Below are positions 9,865 through 18,611 of a stretch of 64,000 nt of DNA, one piece after another. Numbering within the stretch: the stretch's first letter is position 1; each line of letters starts with the position of its first letter. The stretch is taken from the NCBI RefSeq assembly GCF_000314735.2, contig NZ_KB375270.1, forward strand, positions 3,912,001 to 3,976,000, written 5' to 3'. A model generated the notes under the pieces. The model saw only the letters and a program-made list of their open reading frames with translations, was not told the origin of the DNA and ran no database searches. Both the position numbers and the translations under genes were made by a program. The DNA comes from Afipia felis ATCC 53690. GTDB taxonomy: Bacteria; Pseudomonadota; Alphaproteobacteria; Rhizobiales; Xanthobacteraceae.

Positions 9865-10830
9865 ATGTCGGAACAAATTCATGTTCTCAGCATGGGCGAG
9901 ATGGTGCCCGCGGTGGAGGTCGCGCTCGCGAAGACCTTTGTCGTGCATCGCGCTTCTGCGAACGGTATCTCGAACATCGTCACCGAGTTTGGTGAGCGTA
10001 TCCGCGGCATTGCTACCCGTGGACGGCAAAAGGCCGACGCGGCCCTCATTGAAAGTTTGCCGAAGCTCGAGATCATCGCGAACTTCGGCGTCGGCTATGA
10101 TTCGATTGATTTGTCGGCCGCGATTGAGCGCGGAGTCGTCGTGACCAACACGCCCGATGTGCTCAATGATGAAATGGCGGATTTTACCGTCGGTCTTCTT
10201 CTATCCACCATTCGCGAGTTGCCGCAGGCGGATCGATATATTCGTGACGGGAAATGGCCGAGTGAAGCTTACCCGCTCACCGAGACTTTGCGCGACCGTA
10301 CTGTCGGTTTCGTTGGAATGGGGCGTATCGGGCAGGCCATCGCCAAACGCATTGCCGCGTTCGACGTGCCTATTATCTATCATTCCCGTAAGCCGCAGCC
10401 GGAGATTGCTTACAAACACTATCCCGACCTGAAAGCAATGGCTGCTGACGCCGATACGCTGATTGCGATCGTGCCCGGTAACGAATCGACCAGGCACATG
10501 ATTGATGCCGATATTCTTGCAGCGCTCGGATCACGCGGCATTTTGATCAATGTCGCACGGGGTTCGGTGGTCGATCAGGACGCGCTGATCGATGCTTTGC
10601 GCAAGGGTGTGATTCATGGCGCAGGCCTCGATGTGTTCACCGACGAACCAAACGTGCCTTTGTCGCTGCTGGCGCTGCCAAATGTCGTAGTGCTGCCGCA
10701 TATCGGAACTGGCACGCATCATACCCGCGCCATCATGGGTGATCTTGTTGTCGACAATTTGCGATCGTGGTTTTCCGGCAGGGGACCGGTAACGCCGGTC
10801 CGGGAAACGCCTTGGCCGAAGGCCGGGTAG
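9865..10830 (+). CDS. D-isomer-specific 2-hydroxyacid dehydrogenase
   Basis: The 321-residue protein has the split catalytic domain and a central NAD(P)-binding Rossmann fold with VGFVGMGRIGQAIAKR (residues about 147-162). The catalytic residues are present: Arg in NVARGSVVD, Glu in FTDEPNVP and His in LPHIGTGTHHTR. A Ser-Arg pair after the second beta strand (HSRKPQ) suggests NADP(H) preference, as in glyoxylate/hydroxypyruvate reductases. It interconverts a 2-oxo acid and its D-2-hydroxy acid in the catabolic operon. It starts nine bases after the ATPase gene. Confidence 0.9.
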   Translation: MSEQIHVLSMGEMVPAVEVALAKTFVVHRASANGISNIVTEFGERIRGIATRGRQKADAALIESLPKLEIIANFGVGYDSIDLSAAIERGVVVTNTPDVLNDEMADFTVGLLLSTIRELPQADRYIRDGKWPSEAYPLTETLRDRTVGFVGMGRIGQAIAKRIAAFDVPIIYHSRKPQPEIAYKHYPDLKAMAADADTLIAIVPGNESTRHMIDADILAALGSRGILINVARGSVVDQDALIDALRKGVIHGAGLDVFTDEPNVPLSLLALPNVVVLPHIGTGTHHTRAIMGDLVVDNLRSWFSGRGPVTPVRETPWPKAG

Positions 10831-10849
10831 AAAATTCGGAGTATTGGAG

Positions 10850-11629
10850 ATGGATTTCGGACTTAGCGGAAAGACGGCGCTGGTTCTCGGTGGTGGTGGC
10901 GGGCTTGGCAGCGCGATTGCGCGGCAACTCGCCGCTGAAGGGGCCAAAGTCGCGGTTGGTGACATTGATCATGCAGCAGTCGAGAGAACGGTTGCTTCGC
11001 TGTCCGGTGGCAAGGGGTTGGCGTTGCCATGGGACCTTGCCGACTTGTCCGTGATCGACAGCAATATAACGAAGATCGAAGCTGCGTTCGGTCCGGTGGA
11101 CATTCTCGTTAATAACACGGGCGGTCCGCCGCCGACTCCGGCGGCAGGGCAGGATCCGGCTCTCTGGGGAAAGAGCTTCCAGCAGATGGTACTTTCGGTG
11201 ATCGCAATCACTGACAGAGTGCTGCCCGGTATGCGCAAGAAGAAATGGGGGCGCATCATCACCAGCACATCGTCCGGAGTGATCTCGCCGATTCCCAATC
11301 TCGGGATATCGAACGCACTGCGCCTGTCGCTGGTCGGCTGGTCGAAAACGTTGGCGCGCGAAGTTGGCGGGGATGGCATTACGGCGAATATCATCTTGCC
11401 GGGCCGCATCGCTACCGATCGGATCAAATTCCTCGACGAAGCCAAAGCCAAGCGAGAAGGCCGCCCGGTTGAGCAGATATCGGCCGAAAGCACGGCTTCA
11501 ATCCCGGCCGGTCGTTATGGAAAGCCTGAAGAGTATGCCGACGTTGTCGCGTTCCTGGCGTCAACGCGTGCGTCTTACCTGAACGGTTCGACCATCCGCG
11601 TGGATGGCGGCCTCATCACGAGTATCTAG
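10850..11629 (+). CDS. SDR-family protein lacking the usual Tyr-Lys pair
   Basis: The start is set at the ATG at 10850, with CGGAG eight bases upstream; the product has 259 residues. It has a short-chain dehydrogenase fold: a glycine-rich LGGGGGLGSAIAR segment, an NNTGG segment in place of NNAG, and a Ser-rich STSSGV segment. At the usual YxxxK site it reads ISNALRLSL, so the catalytic Tyr and Lys are both absent. This matches a known divergent SDR subgroup annotated as 3-oxoacyl-ACP-reductase-like, whose members also read SN-LR there. Whether it is an oxidoreductase in this operon or has another role is open. Confidence 0.85.
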   Translation: MDFGLSGKTALVLGGGGGLGSAIARQLAAEGAKVAVGDIDHAAVERTVASLSGGKGLALPWDLADLSVIDSNITKIEAAFGPVDILVNNTGGPPPTPAAGQDPALWGKSFQQMVLSVIAITDRVLPGMRKKKWGRIITSTSSGVISPIPNLGISNALRLSLVGWSKTLAREVGGDGITANIILPGRIATDRIKFLDEAKAKREGRPVEQISAESTASIPAGRYGKPEEYADVVAFLASTRASYLNGSTIRVDGGLITSI

Positions 11630-11644
11630 GAGGATCGCTTTCAA

Positions 11645-12376
11645 ATGATGGACGCTCAAAATTATCCTGCCACGCTGCCGCTAGCTCAGAACGTCATCGA
11701 TGTTCTGTCCAAGGTGACGAACGCGACGATTACAACGATCCTGTTGAAGAAGGGGCTGCGTAATGTCTGGATTCGCGGCTCCCGCCCGCTCAAGCCGGGC
11801 CAGAAGCGCATCGTCGGCCGAGCCTTCACCTTGCGCTTCGTTCCGGCGCGCGAAGACCTTGCGACACCGGCTTCATGGGGCGCCCCGATTTCCACGCGCG
11901 CCGCTATCGAGGCTATGCCGGAAGGGTGCGTCACGGTCGTCGATGCGATGGGTGTCACGGATGCAGGCATTTTCGGTGACATTCTCTGCGCGCGCATGGC
12001 CACGCGAAAAGTTGCGGCGCTCGTGACCGACGGCGTGATGCGGGACGTTGCCGGTGTATTGACCACAGGATTGCCGATTTGGTGTCAGGGTGCAGCCGCG
12101 CCAGCATCGGTCACCGGTCTCACATTCGTGAGCTGGCAAGAGCCGATCGCCTGCGGCGGTGTCGCTGTGTTTCCGAACGACGTCATTGTGATCGACGATG
12201 ACGGCGCGGTGCTTATTCCAGCGGACCTTGTGGATGACGTGGTCGCGGCCGCACCCGAGCAGGAGCGGCTCGAAGCTTGGATCATGTCGGAGGTCGAGAA
12301 GGGAACGCCGCTGCCGGGACTCTATCCGCCCAATGAAGCAAATAAGGCCCGTTACGAGGCGAGCAAGAAGGCGTGA
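11645..12376 (+). CDS. RraA-like protein (HMG/CHA aldolase-type fold)
   Basis: The 243-residue protein belongs to the RraA-like family. It keeps the Arg-Asp pair of the aldolase active site (VTDGVMRDVAG) and the GDILCARMA segment, matching the class II pyruvate aldolases that cleave 4-hydroxy-4-methyl-2-oxoglutarate and 4-carboxy-4-hydroxy-2-oxoadipate. In a catabolic operon such proteins are more likely metabolic enzymes (aldolase or oxaloacetate decarboxylase) than RNase E inhibitors. An AGGAGG sequence lies upstream; the start may be either of two consecutive ATGs. Confidence 0.82.
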   Translation: MMDAQNYPATLPLAQNVIDVLSKVTNATITTILLKKGLRNVWIRGSRPLKPGQKRIVGRAFTLRFVPAREDLATPASWGAPISTRAAIEAMPEGCVTVVDAMGVTDAGIFGDILCARMATRKVAALVTDGVMRDVAGVLTTGLPIWCQGAAAPASVTGLTFVSWQEPIACGGVAVFPNDVIVIDDDGAVLIPADLVDDVVAAAPEQERLEAWIMSEVEKGTPLPGLYPPNEANKARYEASKKA

Positions 12377-12381
12377 GATCA

Positions 12382-13311
12382 ATGCTTCTGAATGCGCAGG
12401 CATCAGGCGTTTACACAATTGCAGCAACGCCGTTTCATCCCGATGGTCGATTGGATGTCGAATCCATTGACCGCATGACGGATTTCTATCTGCAGTGCGG
12501 TGTCACCGGGATGACCATCCTCGGCATCATGGGCGAAGCGCTAAAACTCGAGCCGGAGGAATCGCTGACGGTCGTCAATCGCGTCGTCAAACGAGCAGGC
12601 AAAGTGCCGGTTGTGGTGGGCGTTTCTGCGCCGGGATTTGCAGCAATGCGCGCGCTGTCGCGAGCATCGATGGACGCGGGTGCGGCTGGCGTGATGATTG
12701 CTCCAGTGCCGAGCCTGAGAACCGATGACCAAATCGTCACTTACTTTGCTCAGGCGGTGGAGGCTGTCGGGGACGACATTCCGTGGGTGTTACAGGATTA
12801 TCCGCTCACCCTGAGCGTCGTCATGACGCCCAAGGTTATCCGGCAGATCGTCCAAAACCATGCATCGTGCGTGATGCTCAAGCACGAGGACTGGCCTGGT
12901 CTCGAGAAGATCAGTGCCGTGCGCGGATTCCAGAAAGATGGTTCGATGAGGCCGATTTCCATCCTGTGCGGCAATGGCGGCCTGTTCCTGGATTTTGAGA
13001 TGGAGCGTGGCGCGGACGGCGCAATGACCGGCTATGCTTTCCCTGACATGCTGGTGGATGTCGTGAATCTTCAGAAGACGGGGAAGCGCGATGAGGCGCA
13101 TGATCTGTTTGACGCCCATCTCCCACTTGTCCGCTACGAGCAGCAACAAGGCGTTGGCCTCGCGACACGTAAGTATGTCTTGCAAAAGCGGGGTGCGATT
13201 GCATCCGATGCGCAGCGTAAGCCAGGAAATGCCTTGACCCCAGCAGCAAAGGCTGAGGTCGACTACCTGCTGTCACGTCTAGCCAGGCACGATCCGCGCG
13301 CACAGCTCTAA
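12382..13311 (+). CDS. DHDPS/KDG-aldolase family lyase
   Basis: This member of the dihydrodipicolinate synthase/N-acetylneuraminate lyase superfamily has about 309 residues. The Schiff-base lysine is in CVMLKHEDW and the conserved tyrosine in VLQDYPLTL; the phosphate/carboxylate-binding GxxGE motif is ILGIMGEAL. Such enzymes cleave or dehydrate 2-oxo acids, for example 2-keto-3-deoxy sugar acids. I prefer the ATG at 12382; a GTG at 12373 overlaps the previous stop. The position before an IlvD/Edd dehydratase fits a dehydrate-then-cleave route for a sugar acid. Confidence 0.88.
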   Translation: MLLNAQASGVYTIAATPFHPDGRLDVESIDRMTDFYLQCGVTGMTILGIMGEALKLEPEESLTVVNRVVKRAGKVPVVVGVSAPGFAAMRALSRASMDAGAAGVMIAPVPSLRTDDQIVTYFAQAVEAVGDDIPWVLQDYPLTLSVVMTPKVIRQIVQNHASCVMLKHEDWPGLEKISAVRGFQKDGSMRPISILCGNGGLFLDFEMERGADGAMTGYAFPDMLVDVVNLQKTGKRDEAHDLFDAHLPLVRYEQQQGVGLATRKYVLQKRGAIASDAQRKPGNALTPAAKAEVDYLLSRLARHDPRAQL

Positions 13312-13339
13312 ATCATAACATCGGAAAAGGCTCATCATC

Positions 13340-15043
13340 ATGGCTCGCGGTATGCGTAAAGGGTTGACCAGTTATGGCGATCAGGAGTTTTCGCTGTTTC
13401 TGCGCAAGGTCTTCATCAAGGCGATGGGATATTCCGATGATGCTCTGGATAGGCCGATTGTCGGCATCACCAATACCTACAGCGATTTCAATCCGTGCCA
13501 CGGCAATGTGCCAAGCCTGATCGAATCCGCAAAACGCGGTGTCATGCTCGCCGGCGGCCTGCCGATGGTGTTTCCGACCATCACTATTCATGAAAGCTTT
13601 GCGCATCCGACCTCGATGTTCCTGCGCAATCTGATGGCCATGGACACGGAGGAGATGATCCGTGCACAGCCCATGGACTCCGTGATCGTCATCGGCGGGT
13701 GCGACAAGACATTGCCTGCGCAGATCATGGCGGCAGCCTCGGCCGACCTGCCGAGCATCGTTCTTCCGGTTGGTCCCATGGTGGTCGGCCACCATCGCGG
13801 AGAGGTTTTGGGGGCATGTACCGATTGCCGCCGGATGTGGAGCAGTCACCGCGCCGGTGACATCGACGGCGACGAAATCGAGATCATCAATGCGCGGCTG
13901 GCGCCTTCCGTCGGGACCTGCATGGTGATGGGGACTGCCAGCACGATGGCCTGTCTTACGGAAGCGATGGGTCTCTCGCTTCCTTATACGGCGGCAGTTC
14001 CGGCTACGCATGCCGAGCGGCGACGTTTGGCCGAGGCCACGGGAAAACGGGCCACTGAAATGGCGGTGTCGAATACGCCTCGACCGAGCGCACTGATCAC
14101 CGAGGATTCGATTCACAACGCGATGGTTGTGCTGCAATCAATCGGAGGATCGACCAACGGTGTCGTTCATCTCGCGGCAATCGCGGGGCGTGCCGGGATC
14201 AAGTTCGACCTCGGCGCATTCGACCGGCTTGGCCGTACTGTGCCGGTGTTGTTGAATCTGAAGCCCTCAGGCCAGCATTATATGGAGCACTTCCATCATG
14301 CAGGCGGCCTGCCGCGCTTAATGCGTGAACTGCGCGATCTGCTCAAGCTCGATGCGCCTGTGGTCGGCGGCAGCACGGTTGGAGATGTCATTGAACAAGC
14401 CGAAGACGTGCCGAATCAGGATGTGATCCGCACACGCGAGAAGCCGCTCAAGCCGCAGGGGGCGATGGCAGTTCTTCATGGCAATCTTGCGCCGCGTGGC
14501 GCGGTGATCAAGCAATCGGCCGCAAGCAAGGAGTTGATGGTTCATACGGGACGCGCTGTTGTGTTCGACTCGGTGCAGGACTTGACGGAACGCATCGATT
14601 CTCCCGATCTCGATGTCAAAGCCGAGGATGTGTTGGTTTTACGCAATGCTGGCCCGAAGGGCGCGCCCGGCATGCCCGAGGCTGGCTATCTGCCGATTCC
14701 CAGGAAGCTCGCGCGTGAAGGCGTCAAGGATATGGTGCGTATTTCCGATGCACGCATGAGCGGTACCGCGTTCGGAACCATCGTGCTGCATATCACACCG
14801 GAGTCGGCTGTTGGTGGGCCGCTCGCACTGGTCCGAAACGGCGACAAGATCCATCTCGATGTGCCGAACCGCAGCATTGCTTTGCAGGTCGATGCGGCCG
14901 AACTGGAGCGCCGCGCCGAGGCTTTGGCGCCGGTCAGGACCATGGCGAAGCGCGGTTATGCCAAACTCTACGTCGATACGGTGTTGCAGGCTGATGAAGG
15001 CTGCGATTTTGAATTTCTGGTGGAAGACCCGCGCGCGACATGA
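13340..15043 (+). CDS. IlvD/Edd-family dehydratase (sugar-acid dehydratase-like)
   Basis: The 567-residue protein is an IlvD/Edd dehydratase with the three conserved iron-sulfur cysteines at C53 (NPCHGN), C121 (GGCDKTLP) and C194 (GTCMVMGT), so it should hold a cluster. The sequence style resembles pentonate/hexonate dehydratases (arabonate or xylonate type) and not housekeeping IlvD. It would convert a 2,3-dihydroxy acid into a 2-keto-3-deoxy acid in the cytoplasm. It lies 28 bases after the DHDPS-like gene. Confidence 0.9.
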   Translation: MARGMRKGLTSYGDQEFSLFLRKVFIKAMGYSDDALDRPIVGITNTYSDFNPCHGNVPSLIESAKRGVMLAGGLPMVFPTITIHESFAHPTSMFLRNLMAMDTEEMIRAQPMDSVIVIGGCDKTLPAQIMAAASADLPSIVLPVGPMVVGHHRGEVLGACTDCRRMWSSHRAGDIDGDEIEIINARLAPSVGTCMVMGTASTMACLTEAMGLSLPYTAAVPATHAERRRLAEATGKRATEMAVSNTPRPSALITEDSIHNAMVVLQSIGGSTNGVVHLAAIAGRAGIKFDLGAFDRLGRTVPVLLNLKPSGQHYMEHFHHAGGLPRLMRELRDLLKLDAPVVGGSTVGDVIEQAEDVPNQDVIRTREKPLKPQGAMAVLHGNLAPRGAVIKQSAASKELMVHTGRAVVFDSVQDLTERIDSPDLDVKAEDVLVLRNAGPKGAPGMPEAGYLPIPRKLAREGVKDMVRISDARMSGTAFGTIVLHITPESAVGGPLALVRNGDKIHLDVPNRSIALQVDAAELERRAEALAPVRTMAKRGYAKLYVDTVLQADEGCDFEFLVEDPRAT

Positions 15044-15072
15044 TCGCCGCCAACAAGAAGTGGGAGTGAAAT

Positions 15073-16197
15073 ATGGCTCGTATTGTTTCGGTTGTGGCAC
15101 GCACTGTTCGTGTACCCCTTGACCGCCCAACCGCCTTTGCCAACCGTCAAGTTCTGGCGCGGGACTATGCTCTGGTCAAAGTTCGTACTGATGATGGCCT
15201 GGAAGGGATCGGCCACTGCTACGCCGGGAACTTCGGCGGGAAGGTTGTCACGCTGGCGGTGCGCGAATTGCTGGCGCCACATCTGATCGGAAAGGAATCC
15301 ACTGAAGTCGAACTGCTCTGGAAAGAGCTTTATCAGGAGGTGCTGTTGCACGGCCGCACGGGCTCGGTCATGCGTGCGCTGAGCATTCTCGACATTGCAT
15401 TGTGGGATGTGAATGCTCAAGCTGCCAAGCTGCCGCTGTATCGTTATCTCGGGGCCGCCACGCGCGATCCGGTGCCGGCCTATGGCAGCGGCGGTTACTA
15501 CCTCGAAGGCAAGACCCCTGAGATGCTGGGCGAGGAAATGGCCTCATATCTGGCTCTGGGCCTGCAGGGCGTGAAAATGAAAGTCGGACGCCTCGATCCG
15601 GCTGGGGAAGAAAAGCGGGTGGCCGCCGCGCGCAAAGCTATCGGGCCCGATGCGCTGTTGCTGCTCGACGCCAATAACGCCTGGCACGATGTGCCGACGG
15701 CGCTTCGCTATTGCGAACGCTTTGCTGATTATGATCCGTACTGGATCGAGGAGCCGTTCAGCCCCGATCAGATTGACAATCACGCCAAGCTGGCTGAACG
15801 CATCAACATCAATGTGGCGACCGGCGAGATCGAAGCCGGACGCTGGCGATTCAAGGAACTACTCGACAAGGGAGGGGCGGCGATTCTTCAAACGGATGCT
15901 GCCGTGTGCGGCGGCGTTACGGAGTTCAAGCGGATCGGCGCGATGGCCGATTGCTACGGGGTCAATATGTGCCCGCATTGGTTCCATGACCTTCATCTGC
16001 ATCTGGTTGCGGCGCTGCCCAACGGCGAAATGGTAGAGTATTTCGCCGACGATCAGGTACTGAACTTCCGTAGGATCATTGATCGGCAGTTGAAGATTGT
16101 GCGGGGCAAGGGGCTAGCCTTGCCGACCGATCCCGGCCTCGGTTATTCTTTCGACGAGAAAGTCATTGCCAAGCTCGATGCCGAGGCCTGGGCATGA
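15073..16197 (+). CDS. Mandelate racemase/muconate lactonizing enzyme family dehydratase
   Basis: This 374-residue enolase-superfamily enzyme carries the mandelate-racemase subgroup residues: a KxK motif at K168/K170, metal ligands D199, E226 and E252, and a His-Asp dyad at H302/D275. The capping-domain N terminus is complete. Many relatives are acid-sugar dehydratases, removing water from an aldonate or aldarate through a metal-stabilised enediolate; others are racemases. With IlvD/Edd in the same operon, the two may act on different stereoisomers. The stop overlaps the next start (ATGA). Confidence 0.9.
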   Translation: MARIVSVVARTVRVPLDRPTAFANRQVLARDYALVKVRTDDGLEGIGHCYAGNFGGKVVTLAVRELLAPHLIGKESTEVELLWKELYQEVLLHGRTGSVMRALSILDIALWDVNAQAAKLPLYRYLGAATRDPVPAYGSGGYYLEGKTPEMLGEEMASYLALGLQGVKMKVGRLDPAGEEKRVAAARKAIGPDALLLLDANNAWHDVPTALRYCERFADYDPYWIEEPFSPDQIDNHAKLAERININVATGEIEAGRWRFKELLDKGGAAILQTDAAVCGGVTEFKRIGAMADCYGVNMCPHWFHDLHLHLVAALPNGEMVEYFADDQVLNFRRIIDRQLKIVRGKGLALPTDPGLGYSFDEKVIAKLDAEAWA

Positions 16198-17147
16198 GCA
16201 AGACACTCGTTGTCATCGGCTGCGGTCTGATGGGCTGCGATATCGCGGCGATTTTTGTGTCCCGCGGTTGGTCGGTGAGGGCTGTTGATCCAAAAGCAAA
16301 AAACTGGGAGCGGACACGCGATCGTGTTGCGCTCTCGGTTAGCCAGCTTGATACGTCGGCGAACATAGCGAAATTCTCGCTTGCAACGACTGTCGAGGAG
16401 TTGGAGTGGAGCGGCGTCGAACTCGTGATCGAAGCCGTTCCGGAAAAAATGGATATCAAGCGACAATTGTTCGCCGCGTTGGACCAGCTGGTGCCGGAGA
16501 ACATTCCGCTTGCGACGAACACATCGGGTTTGCGTATCACCGAAATCGCGGCTGGCTTAGCTACGCGTCATCGGATGGGAGGGCTGCATTTCTTTCTGCC
16601 GGCGCACATTGTGCCTGCGGTGGAAGTTGTTGCTGGCGAATTTACCGATGCAAAAACAATGGATCAGCTGTTCGACATAGTGACGTCAGTTGGCCGTGTT
16701 CCGGTTCGCGTCGCAAAGGATGTGCCGGGATTTCTCGCCAACCGCCTACAGCATGCGCTGATGCGTGAAGCGTATGCGATCCTAGACGAGGGAGTGGCGA
16801 CGCCGGAGGATATCGATGCCGCCGTGCGGTATGGCTTCGGCTTCCGCTACATTGCAGCGGGACCGATTTTGCAGAAAGACCTTGCTGGCTTGGATACGAA
16901 TTATGCCGCCGGTATCTCGATCTATCCGTATTTGAACAACGGCACCAAGCCAGGGCGCTCGATCGAGTCACTGGTCGAGGCTGGAAATTTCGGTGCCAAA
17001 AGCGGCTCTGGATTCTGGGACTGGACACCAGAGCAGGCAAAAGAGCAGCGGGAAAAGTACGAGCAGACATTATTGCAAGCGGCATATCTGTTGTCGTCCG
17101 GCGCGCGGCCTCCGGGGAATGCGCGCAGAAACAGAGGCGAGATTTAA
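16194..17147 (+). CDS. 3-hydroxyacyl-CoA dehydrogenase-family oxidoreductase
   Basis: The 317-residue protein has the NAD-binding motif GCGLMGCDIA (residues about 8-17), the catalytic histidine in GLHFFLPAH and a C-terminal 3HCDH domain (about 185-280). It lacks thiolase or hydratase partners, and no CoA ligase is in the operon. It may therefore oxidise a free 3-hydroxy acid, as L-gulonate 3-dehydrogenase does, and not an acyl-CoA. It is the last gene of the operon, overlapping the previous stop by four bases. Confidence 0.86.
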   Translation: MSKTLVVIGCGLMGCDIAAIFVSRGWSVRAVDPKAKNWERTRDRVALSVSQLDTSANIAKFSLATTVEELEWSGVELVIEAVPEKMDIKRQLFAALDQLVPENIPLATNTSGLRITEIAAGLATRHRMGGLHFFLPAHIVPAVEVVAGEFTDAKTMDQLFDIVTSVGRVPVRVAKDVPGFLANRLQHALMREAYAILDEGVATPEDIDAAVRYGFGFRYIAAGPILQKDLAGLDTNYAAGISIYPYLNNGTKPGRSIESLVEAGNFGAKSGSGFWDWTPEQAKEQREKYEQTLLQAAYLLSSGARPPGNARRNRGEI

Positions 17148-17245
17148 TCTCGTAATTCTTTGCTAGGTTCGCGGACGATCGGTTGTACCCGGCATCAAGC
17201 ATGGGCAGGGGTGGTAACTGGGTGGCGGGATGATGGAGCGAATCG

Positions 17246-17767
17246 TCAGGATGGAACAAATGGGCTAAGCCGCCTAACCAGATCGTCGGCATGGAAGATA
17301 CCGACCGACCGTGTGCCGGCAAACTCACGGCCTTTTTTCGTGTCGACGATGAAAAGGGTCGGCGGTCCATCGGCCTGAAGATAACGAAGAAGTTCCTGAC
17401 TATCTTGGTCCATTCTCGTGACATCGACCCGGAGGAGCGCGACATGCTCCATCGCACGCCGCACGTCGGGATCAGGGAGAATCTTTTGGTCGATGACCCT
17501 GCAGTAATCGCACCATTCTGCTCCGATATCCACAAGCGCGGCCTTATACCGGGATGACAAAAGGGTCAAACCACTTCGGTAATCGCGCGTGTTGGAGACA
17601 ACAACACGGATCTTGTCCGCAACCACAGGCGCTCCGTAGATCAACTCGGTCGAACTCATGGCAACGGCGGCCGTCAGTCCGCCGGTTATAAGTTGGCGCC
17701 TCGTGAGTACGGTGTGCGTTTGGCGATGCTGATATTCGATGCGACTGCTTTGCCTGGGCTGGTTCAT
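17246..17767 (-). CDS. Exported thioredoxin, DsbD-gamma-like
   Basis: The 173-residue protein has a Tat-like leader (TRRQLITGG followed by a hydrophobic run, residues about 22-40) and a thioredoxin domain with the active site WCDYC near residue 88 and the cis-proline loop GPPTLF. Its domain is clearly related to the C-terminal domain of the DsbD encoded at 19412-21268 (shared xVIDxxILPDPxV, GPPTxxFVD and GTRxVG features). It is probably a periplasmic thiol reductase that takes electrons from DsbD. It lies 75 bases after the L,D-transpeptidase gene, in the same orientation. Confidence 0.8.
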   Translation of the reverse strand: MNQPRQSSRIEYQHRQTHTVLTRRQLITGGLTAAVAMSSTELIYGAPVVADKIRVVVSNTRDYRSGLTLLSSRYKAALVDIGAEWCDYCRVIDQKILPDPDVRRAMEHVALLRVDVTRMDQDSQELLRYLQADGPPTLFIVDTKKGREFAGTRSVGIFHADDLVRRLSPFVPS

Positions 17768-17842
17768 AATGAGACTGTGTTCTGGCGTTGCTAGACGTAT
17801 ATTTGGTTTTCTGCTTGTCGCTTATCTCAAGCAAGGGCGGGA

Positions 17843-18502
17843 CTACCGGACGATAACCTTCGATCCGGAAGGTACCCGCCTGTAAAGATCTATCACGTCT
17901 TGATTCATCATCCGGATACAGCCTGACGAAACGGCATGACCGATCGTGCTCGGCTCGTTGGTGCCGTGGATACGAAACAGCGTGTCCTTACCGTCTTTGA
18001 AAAGATAGAGCGCGCGTGCACCCAGTGGATTCCCGATTCCCCCATCCATGCCCTTTGCCCAACGTGCGTATCGTTTGGGTTCGCGCGCGATCATGGCAGG
18101 TGTCGGAGTCCAATGTGGCCATTCACGCTTGAACCCGACCTTGGCAGTGCCTTTAAATTCAAGACCCTCGCGACCAACGCCCACACCGTAGCGCATCGCC
18201 TTGCCGCCTTCCCGCACGAGATAGATGAAGCGGCTTTTGGTGTCGATGACGATCGTACCTGGCGGTTCGTCCGTCTGATAGTTGACTTGCTGCCGGATAT
18301 TTTTGGGATCGATCTCCGCGACATCGATTGCCGGAACGGTGAATTTTTCGTCCGGCTGTGTCGCGTAAGTGGTATTCGCCGCCAATTGCGATCCTTCGGG
18401 GAGTTGCGTGACCGCGACGGGCGATCCGGTCGTCGTGCAGCCGGCAACCGCAAGACCGACGGCCAGGGAGAGAAAGGCCGCATTTTTGTTAGGCAGATTC
18501 AT
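17843..18502 (-). CDS. L,D-transpeptidase (YkuD domain) lipoprotein
   Basis: The 219-residue protein starts with a lipoprotein signal whose lipobox is VAGC (C22). The YkuD catalytic domain (residues about 80-218) has the signature IHGTNEP followed by SSGCIRM, with the nucleophilic cysteine, histidine and arginine in place. Such enzymes form 3-3 cross-links in peptidoglycan or attach proteins to it. Its catalytic Cys is exposed to oxidation in the periplasm, and the gene lies inside a run of thiol-reductase genes, which is suggestive. It starts 109 bases after the TlpA-fusion gene. Confidence 0.92.
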   Translation of the reverse strand: MNLPNKNAAFLSLAVGLAVAGCTTTGSPVAVTQLPEGSQLAANTTYATQPDEKFTVPAIDVAEIDPKNIRQQVNYQTDEPPGTIVIDTKSRFIYLVREGGKAMRYGVGVGREGLEFKGTAKVGFKREWPHWTPTPAMIAREPKRYARWAKGMDGGIGNPLGARALYLFKDGKDTLFRIHGTNEPSTIGHAVSSGCIRMMNQDVIDLYRRVPSGSKVIVR

Positions 18503-18611
18503 AGGTGGACTTTGTCAGGTTGGTGTGCCTGCAAGCTCGACAAGCGGGAAGGTTCACTACGGGAATGAGGGGGATAGGTGGGCGGGGCTCGTTCAGGCAG
18601 AACGCACCGTC

